In this document: piece after piece, positions 57,657 to 64,000 of the stretch
Layout of the letters: every line of letters starts with the position of its first letter
Position numbering within the stretch: position 1 is the stretch's first letter
DNA from: Lepus europaeus
Lineage: Eukaryota > Chordata > Mammalia > Lagomorpha > Leporidae
Assembly (NCBI RefSeq): GCF_033115175.1
Contig: NC_084834.1
Span: forward strand, 81,948,462-82,012,461
Direction: 5' to 3'
Length of the DNA stretch: 64,000 bases
Translations under genes and position numbers: made by a program
The notes under the pieces: model-generated
Database searches by the model: none
What the model was told of the DNA's origin: nothing
Seen by the model: only the letters and a program-made list of their open reading frames with translations

Positions 57657-57780
57657 ATGAGGAAAGGTCTGCGGGCTACAGCGGCCCGCTGCGGACTGGG
57701 ACTGGGATATGTGCTACAAATGCTCGTGCTACCTGCCCTGGCCCTGCTCAGCGCCAGCGGCACGGGCTCTGCCGCTCAAG
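57657..57780 (+). CDS. UNC5C: UNC5C coding exon 1 (start codon and signal peptide)
   Basis: This exon encodes the first 41 residues of the netrin receptor UNC5C, a type I membrane receptor that mediates repulsive axon guidance and acts as a dependence receptor. The reading begins MRKGLRATAARCGLGL, continues into a hydrophobic core (residues about 18-31) and ends SGTGSAAQ. From memory this matches the human protein except for Val instead of Leu at residue 19. In the human protein the signal peptide is residues 1-40, so Gln41 would be the first mature residue. The ATG has A at -3, is the first ATG for over 1 kb, and an in-frame TAG at 57180-57182 closes the frame upstream. The exon ends CAAG followed by GTAAGG, a strong donor, one base into a codon (phase 1). 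The Ig, thrombospondin, ZU5, UPA and death domains must lie on exons beyond the window; none was found to 64000. Confidence 0.95.
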
Positions 57781-59130
57781 GTAAGGGGGTCCCCCAGGCT
57801 CAGCGGCCGCCTCCCCGTGCTTCCTCCTTCCCTCCTTCTCCCTCTCCTGCTCCCCAGTTCTACCCTTTTCTGTGTAACCCGTGGCTCGCAACTGGAAACC
57901 ACTTTGAATTCCACTTTCCTAACTAGTCAAGATGCGTGAATGGTGCTGATGAGCTTGAATCCATCTTCCTAGATGGGCATGGATGCAACGGGGAGACGTA
58001 CAGGGTGTGGACTTGGCGTCCCTGTCAGTGCCTGGGGGTGCCTGGGGGTGTCCTTTGCACTTTCAGCCCTGCACACGCATGTTGCTGCCCGCGGTGCACG
58101 CCAAGTCCCGAACCTCGGTGGCGACAGCTGGGTGGCATGCCAGAGATGCGCCCTGTTGTGCCTGGTGCTCGGAGCCTTCCGTGCTGTGCCACAGCTGGGG
58201 GTGCAGGATTATCATTGCTTGGAGACCAAGGGGAGCTCCGCTACAGAAATAAGTCCATTACCGCTGAGGACCCACCAGTGCGGGTTTCCCCCCTGGGCGC
58301 TGTGGAGACAGAGCCCTCCAGGGCCGGCTGTGGCAGCGTGGCGGGTCTAGGGAGCCAATGCCTCTCCACGCGCCTTCTCCCCCTTCCCAACAGGCGCCCG
58401 AGAAACTTAAAACCCCAGAGCTCTGAGGGATCCGGCTGGTTACTCCTACCAAATCCGAGACTTCCCGGGGTAACCGGCCAGTTTATAAGTCTGACATTTT
58501 AATTTAACGCGTGTGAGCTTGGAAATAAAGTGTCCCGACCTGGGGCTACGCCGGTGTTGGGAGGGGAGCGGCCAAGGCCACGAAGGAGTTGGTGGTGGGC
58601 CAGGGAGGAGAGAAGGCACCGGGCTGCTTGCCTGGCTCCCTGTTTCCCCCGGAGTTTGGAATGGTCTTGGCAGCTCCCAGCCTTCTGAGCCCAGGAAGCT
58701 GCGTGGAAGGGACGTTGTGGGGTTGGGCAGGACAAAAAGTCAAGGCTGCCCCCTTTGGGGGTCTCTCTGTGGTCACCTGGGCCCCCAACCTTCTGGCCAA
58801 GCCCACCTGAGTCTTTGCGCACAGTTTGGAGGCGATAGAAGGCTGGGGGAGGGCGGCTCAGCTTTTCCTGGAAGCGAGGAGAGGCTGAAGGCAGCCTAGG
58901 CAGCTTCACTAGCAACTCAGGGACCCCCCATCTCCATTATACTTCTTTCCAAATTTGGAGGGCTGGAGAGGAGCCGGCAGAAGCCCCCGACTCCTCGGTG
59001 ACATGCAATCGCACACGCCGTGGTGCTAGGACAGCATTTCCTCCGCTCCCTTCGCTAGCTCGCTGGCTCCGCGCAGGGCGCTGGGGACGGCACGTTGGGG
59101 GTTGAGGGCGGCATGGAGCCCTGGCTGGTG

Positions 59131-59167
59131 CGCGCGCGGGGGGTGGGGGGGTGGGGGTGGGGTGGTA
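59131..59167 (+). repeat. G-run block in intron 1 (G-quadruplex candidate)
   Basis: A (GC)n start passes into successive G runs of 4 to 7 separated by single T residues (GGGGGG T GGGGGGG T GGGGG T GGGG). Four or more G runs with one-base loops meet the usual G-quadruplex rule on the sense strand of UNC5C intron 1. Confidence 0.6.
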
Positions 59168-59544
59168 GGTCATTAGCAAAGCTTTGTGAATTAGCGCTAG
59201 CTACTTGCGGAGTAAATTTTCCTGCTGCCCTGCTAAGTGGCCACGCTCATAAATCCTTCCTTCTCTTCGCGCCAGATACCTCCCATCCTGGCTCCTGAAG
59301 GGTCCGCTCTGGTTTTCTCATGCACACCTCCAGAGCTCTACTGCCTGTCCATTTCACAGAAGCTCCGTTGAGAATCGGAGCTTGTTTGCAGATTGCTTGC
59401 AATTGCTAAGAACTTCTCAGGATCGCTTAGAAGAGGGTGATGGGAAGCTTAAGTGAACAACCTGATGAATAGCCGTGGAATCAACCGCGTGACTCCCTGT
59501 GGAATCCGCCTGCTGTTATTGGGCGCACAAAGAGCTGAGCCATG

Positions 59545-59581
59545 GGGTGGGGGGGACGGAACATAGTGGGGGGGGGGAGGA
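59545..59581 (+). repeat. Second G-run block in intron 1
   Basis: G runs of 4, 7 and 10 are separated by T and by an ACGGAACATAGT spacer, on the same strand as the block about 400 bp upstream. It may form a quadruplex with the long run divided. Confidence 0.5.
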
Positions 59582-60711
59582 CAAGTTAAAGTCCCTAAAG
59601 ATGCCAACCAGGAGATAGGATCCCTGCCGAGAGCTTACAACAGCTAAATTAAAAAGACTGGGTAGAAAAAGGATCAATAAAGATAATCAAACAGGGGAGA
59701 TTGTAAGTGGATTAATATTGAAAGAAGAAGGGAGAAGAGATTAAAGAAAACAGGCCCAGGATAGACTGTTTTTGTCTTGCACTTTTTCTTTGCAAGCACC
59801 AGGCAAGTCAAAGATTGAGGGCTGATTCTGATCTCCGGTGGAAAAATAAAACCTATTCTGTTGGGTGTGTGCATTTCAGTGCCGGTCTTCTCCGTTTACT
59901 TTAGTTCCTTTGGTTCCTGGTGAATAGCATTTTTGTTCAAATCTTGTGATCTGTGACATGCACCATTCTGCCACTTTTATCTTTGTTATCCTCCATGTTC
60001 CAACATACTGGCTCTTCCTGTGCTGTCTGTTAGATAGCAAAGGAAGTACAAAGCTGTAAACTCAACTATCAGTGCTATCACTGTCACTGCTATCCCTTAC
60101 ACCAGCCTGTTTGCTATTGAACTGCAATTAACACTTTCCTCTCAGAAACACATATTTTCTAATGGTCCCAGAGTGTGACCTCCACTTCTTTCTTATCTTC
60201 CTTTCTTCTCCTCTCTGTAGACTAGAACCTTAACTCATACCCCCAAGGAATGGTTCCCTTCTGTTGATGACTTAAAGATCAGAATGAACTGTTTTTAATC
60301 AATGGAAGTGCATAAGCAATTAAGATGGGGGAGTTAATTTAAGCACTGTATACTGTGGCTGAGGTTTTTATTGTGTTAGAGACATGTTGGGAAAATCAAA
60401 AGTTTAAGTATATATCTCTATAGAGATAACCAATGAAACAACATAAGTTTAAGATTAACCCTCACCCTGTTTTTTGTTTGTTTGTTTGTTTGTTTTTATT
60501 AGTGAATGTATTCAGTTTTGTAACTGTGGTTTAAAGAGAGACAGCAGTCACTTAAACAGGTCCTTGGGAAATTCTCTAGGCTTAGGCAACAACTTTCTCC
60601 TTTCTGGCTAGGCCCTAATTGTTTCATTCAGGATTGCTGGGAACTCTTAGCTCCCAGGAATTTGTGGTGCTTCTGACTTCCAAGAATGATAGGTTTTACT
60701 AGGACAAGGCT

Positions 60712-60732
60712 GTGTGTGTGTGTGTGTGTGTG
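60712..60732 (+). repeat. (TG)n microsatellite
   Basis: About ten TG units in UNC5C intron 1, followed by a further TGTTCAGTGTGTTCAG near-duplication. Confidence 0.85.
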
Positions 60733-62462
60733 TTCAGTGTGTTCAGAATTAATGACCTCCTGTTGTACATATGCATTTATCTGGACTGCATAGCATTGAT
60801 ATGCTGCTTATCTAGCACCAACTAGTGTTATGAGTGTTAACATCACCAAACATAAAATTACTGACGACTCTAAACAGATTGGGATATTTTCCTATTATTG
60901 TAAAAATAATGGATAGTGTCTTTAAAAACAAATAGCAGTTCTTTCTATATAGGAACAAAAATTATTTTCACATAATATTTATGCATAGTGACACAGTACA
61001 AATAGAAATTTGGCTTCAAAAACAACCGAATTGCATTGAAATTCTGTCATGTAATTTTCCATTTTAGGAGCAGAGAAAATCATGAATTCATGTTGGAAAT
61101 TTGCATGAAAGAACAGCAGACTAGTTAGCCATGATTTTGAAAAATAATTCCTTGTAATCTAGTGCAGAGAATGTTTAAAAGCCTTGAGTGAACAAACTTT
61201 TCAGGTCCTTGCAAAGAATGCGGAATCATTAAGATTACAACAGGCAGTTGTTGACTCCCTGGCCTCCTGAGCTGTGGACGCTGGGCGTGAAACATCAGGG
61301 TCCTCAAGCATAAGCATCTTCCCTTGTACTTTGGGAGTTCATTGTTGTAATCAGAATTGATGCGGATCTATTTTAAGCAAACACCTTAAGGACTGCACCA
61401 GGCAAGAGATCTCCCAAGCAAATCCTCTCAGCTTACGAAGTCTTGCTGCTGAGACTTAAACATAATTGTTCTGCAATGTATGCTAGGTCCTGCAATTAGA
61501 GCGAACAGCCAGAATGTGCTCTATTAGGCCTTCACTGCCGTTAGCACTCTTGTGATTTAGGTCATGGCTTTGCTGGAGCAGCAGAGGGAGTCACTCTCAG
61601 AAAAAGCATTAAAGTTACAGGCTGCCACCACTTCAGGAAGATAATGGAGGAAATGGTGGGGGCGGAGACTGAGCTCTTGCCTTGCAGTTTTAGCCTAAGT
61701 CTTATTTACTTTGACTTTTGCATACGTGGCAGTTAAAAACAAACCTGTTCACATTTCCCTACAAATTCGAAATGTATTAGCTCATTTGGGTGGAGTGTTT
61801 GAGGTCTGGTTCATAATAGTCATCGTGCACTTATGCTGTTTTCCCAGACTGTGTGTTATTTGGTAGACATACAGTGTTGAAGACAATTTCCCTCAAGCAA
61901 GGTAGACATGGAACCATATAATTATTAATGCACTTTCTGAAATATAGCAGAGGGCCTAGGTGTGTGGTCCTTTCCATATTCAAGCATCCAAATATAGTAA
62001 ATAGAGGTCAGCTTAGGATTCTAGTGGGAAGGAGAGAAGGAGTTACAAACTTTTAGCACAGAGGAACTTCAAGGCAATGATTTGGCTGGACATGAGATGT
62101 TTTTGAAGCTAAGTTTGCATGTCTGCAGTGTGTTAACAGATTTAAAATGTGCTGTCTGGCTTTCAGTAAAGTGAAGCTATTAGTGATGACCACCTATTCT
62201 ATCAGAACAGTGGTTACCAAGGCCCCATATTCCTACTTCCAGCACCTCCTACCCATGTGGTCAGGGGTAAGTTATTTAACCTCTCTCTCTCTGCCTCAGT
62301 TTCCTCTCAGGTAGAATGAGATGATATATACTATAGGTTATATTAGGAGTAAATGAATTAATACATGTGTAGTTTTTTAAAAAATGTTTAGCTCATGCAA
62401 ATTAAAAGAGTTGTTACTTCCTACTCTGTGGCTAGCCAAGAAAACTAGATATTAAAGGTCGA

Positions 62463-62771
62463 TTTTTTTTTTTATTTGACAGATAGTGAGAGAGAGAGAC
62501 AAAAAAAAAAGGTCTTCCTTCTGTTGGTTCACCCCACAAATGGCCACTATGGCTGGTGCTACGCCGATCTGAAGCCAGGAGCCAGGTGCTTCCTCCTGGT
62601 CTCCCATGCAGGTGCAGAGGCCCAAGCACTTGGGCCATCCTCCACGGCCCTCCTGGGCCACGGCAGAGAGCTGGACTGGAAGAAGAGCAACCGGGACCAG
62701 AACCCGGTGCCATTATGGGATGCCGGTGCAACAGGTGGAGGATTAACCAAGTCAGCCACAGCGCCGGCCCC
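62463..62771 (-). mobile_element. CSINE (reverse) in UNC5C intron 1
   Basis: TTTTTTATTTGACAGATAGT to CAGCCACAGCGCCGGCCCC. Flanks AAGGTCGATTTTT and CAGGTCAATAATT suggest an eroded target duplication. First lagomorph SINE after a 13.7-kb gap. Confidence 0.9.
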
Positions 62772-63051
62772 AGGTCAATAATTTTGATCTCAGAGTAGAG
62801 ATAGAGGCAGAGACCACTTCCCCCAAAACCAACAATGGAGCTATCTGAGACGATACACCACCATGGATCACTGCAAACTCCAGGTCAGGGCACAGTCCTT
62901 GAATAGTTAGTGGGAATCTCACTCCTTTCCATAACCTCTTTCTTCCTTTTTGTTCTCTCTGGGAAAACAAGCCTTATGAACACCAGTTCTAGAAATGCCA
63001 TAGTGAGTCACTATGAGTTAGGTCCTGACAACAAACTGAATCCTTGACTTT

Positions 63052-63404
63052 TTTTTAAATTGTTTATTTTAAAGTCAGAGTTACAGAAAAAGAGGAAAAG
63101 ACAAAGAGATATTCCATCTATGGTCTACTCCCTAGATGGCTGCAACTGCTAGGGCTGTGCCTGTGGCTCTGGCTGTGGCCATGGCTGTGGCTGAGCCAGG
63201 ACCAAGCCAGGAGCCAGGAGATTCTTCCAGGTTACCCACAGGGTAGCAGGGGCCCAAGCACCTACACCATCTTCAGCTACTTTCCCAGGCTATTAGCAGG
63301 CAACTGGATCAGAAGAGGAGCAGCTGGAACTCGAACCGGTGCCCTTTTAGGGGATCCCTGCATTGTAGGCAGTGGCTTTACCAGCTACACCACAACTCTG
63401 GTCC
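63052..63404 (-). mobile_element. C-type SINE (reverse) with TGGCTG expansion
   Basis: TTATTTTAAAGTCAGAGTTA to CCAGCTACACCACAACTCTG. It contains a local (CTGTGG)n-like expansion at 63159-63195 in the body, not seen in other copies here. Confidence 0.85.
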
Positions 63405-63675
63405 AGACTTTCTGACTTTTCAAGGAGTATATTGAAAGGCAACTTTTCATAAAACCATAAACACTTCTTTGGAAGAAAATAAGTCACTTTTAAGGGTTTC
63501 TGATAAGGGTTTGGAAAAAAATCAGCCTTTTAGGTGAATGAGAACAATTTTTCTGTAGAAGAAAATAGAGACAAATGTACAGCCCATAGACCACAATGGA
63601 GTGCCAATTGAAACAAAATAAGAAACATATAGAAAAATAGGTTGACATGAAAGCAAAGCAAAATCAGCAGGACTC

Positions 63676-64000
63676 TATTTTTATTTATTAAGATTGATTC
63701 ATTTGCTTGAAAGGCAAGTATAGAGAAAGGAAAAACAGAATGAGAGACAGGGATCTTCCATCCACTGGTTCTCTCCCCAAATGGCTTCAAAGGCAAGGGC
63801 TGGGCCAGACCAAAGCCAGAAGCCTGTACTACCATCATGGTCTCCTACATGAGTAGCAGAGAACCAAGCACTTGAGCCATCATTGCTGCTTTCCTAGGTG
63901 CATTAGCAGGCACCTGAATCAGAAGTGTAGCAGCCTGGATATGAACTGACCCTTATATGGTAGATGCTGCTGTCACAGGTGGTGGCTTAACCAGCTGCAC
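63676..64000 (-). mobile_element. C-type SINE (reverse), cut by the window edge
   Basis: TTTATTTATTAAGATTGATT through GTGCATTAGCAGGCACCTGA to GGCTTAACCAGCTGCAC at the last base. The SINE head would lie just beyond. Confidence 0.85.

Larger units (their letters stand above)
57781..62462 (+). other. UNC5C: UNC5C intron 1, proximal part
   Basis: The intron starts at the GTAAGG donor at 57781. The first 1.4 kb stays GC-rich (CpG island shore to about 59150) with two G-run blocks. After about 59200 it becomes ordinary AT-rich intron with a (TTTG)n tract (60472-60497) and a (TG)n tract (60712-60732). There is no SINE, L1 or LTR in this stretch. No exon with an acceptor and UNC5C exon 2 coding (acidic residues after Gln41) was seen. 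The intron runs past the right edge of the window. Confidence 0.85.

Noticed and set aside
57936-58915. Open frames up to 188 codons downstream of the UNC5C donor
   Set aside because: They lie in intron 1 in GC-rich DNA, overlap each other in several frames, and match no UNC5C exon.
1-64000. tRNA genes suggested by SINE heads
   Set aside because: The CSINE heads are tRNA-derived, but none folds as a complete cloverleaf by eye; they are repeats, not tRNA genes.
1-64000. CRISPR arrays, bacterial operons or phage
   Set aside because: Lagomorph SINEs throughout, L1 and a vertebrate gene exon show this is mammalian DNA. No spaced identical repeats of CRISPR type exist.

Overview
The window is mammalian nuclear DNA, almost certainly from a rabbit-type lagomorph (Oryctolagus most likely). 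It is littered with about 34 copies of the tRNA-derived lagomorph C-type SINE (CSINE) of several ages, carries rabbit-type L1 sequence, and has no bacterial, viral-genome or CRISPR features.

Only one host gene is recognised. The first coding exon of UNC5C (netrin receptor, plus strand) lies at 57657-57780 inside a CpG-rich promoter and leader block (about 56690-57860). It ends at a clean phase-1 splice donor. Everything from 57781 to the right edge is the start of intron 1, and no second exon is present. The first 56.6 kb are upstream intergenic DNA.

Layout: 1-17.5 kb is AT-rich intergenic DNA with 15 SINEs, a solo betaretrovirus-like LTR (3700-4142) and several microsatellites. 17.9-25.96 kb is a nested transposon pile. 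An old L1 is split by a SINE, the SINE by an internal L1 piece, that piece by a CSINE, and the CSINE by a 43-bp L1 tail and then by a 4.6-kb ORF1-only 'half-L1' (19386-23960, minus strand). 26.5-48.8 kb holds a young CSINE with a perfect target-site duplication, an L1 3' end split by a solo gammaretrovirus-type LTR with a 4-bp duplication (32242-32923), and a dense SINE patch at 33.8-35.4 kb. 48.8-62.46 kb has no lagomorph SINE at all, only older MIR, L2, MaLR and hAT remnants, and it surrounds the UNC5C promoter. SINEs resume at 62.46 kb.

The most unusual object is the half-L1. It has an intact 345-codon ORF1, an L1-type 5' UTR beginning with a YY1-type motif, an L1 3' tail and a 16-bp target-site duplication. 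ORF2 is missing, and the space between ORF1 and the 3' tail is filled by about 2.1 kb of other sequence that includes a decayed retroviral gag nucleocapsid-like piece. Calls rest on reading the sequence and on memory of repeat consensus sequences; no database search was possible.
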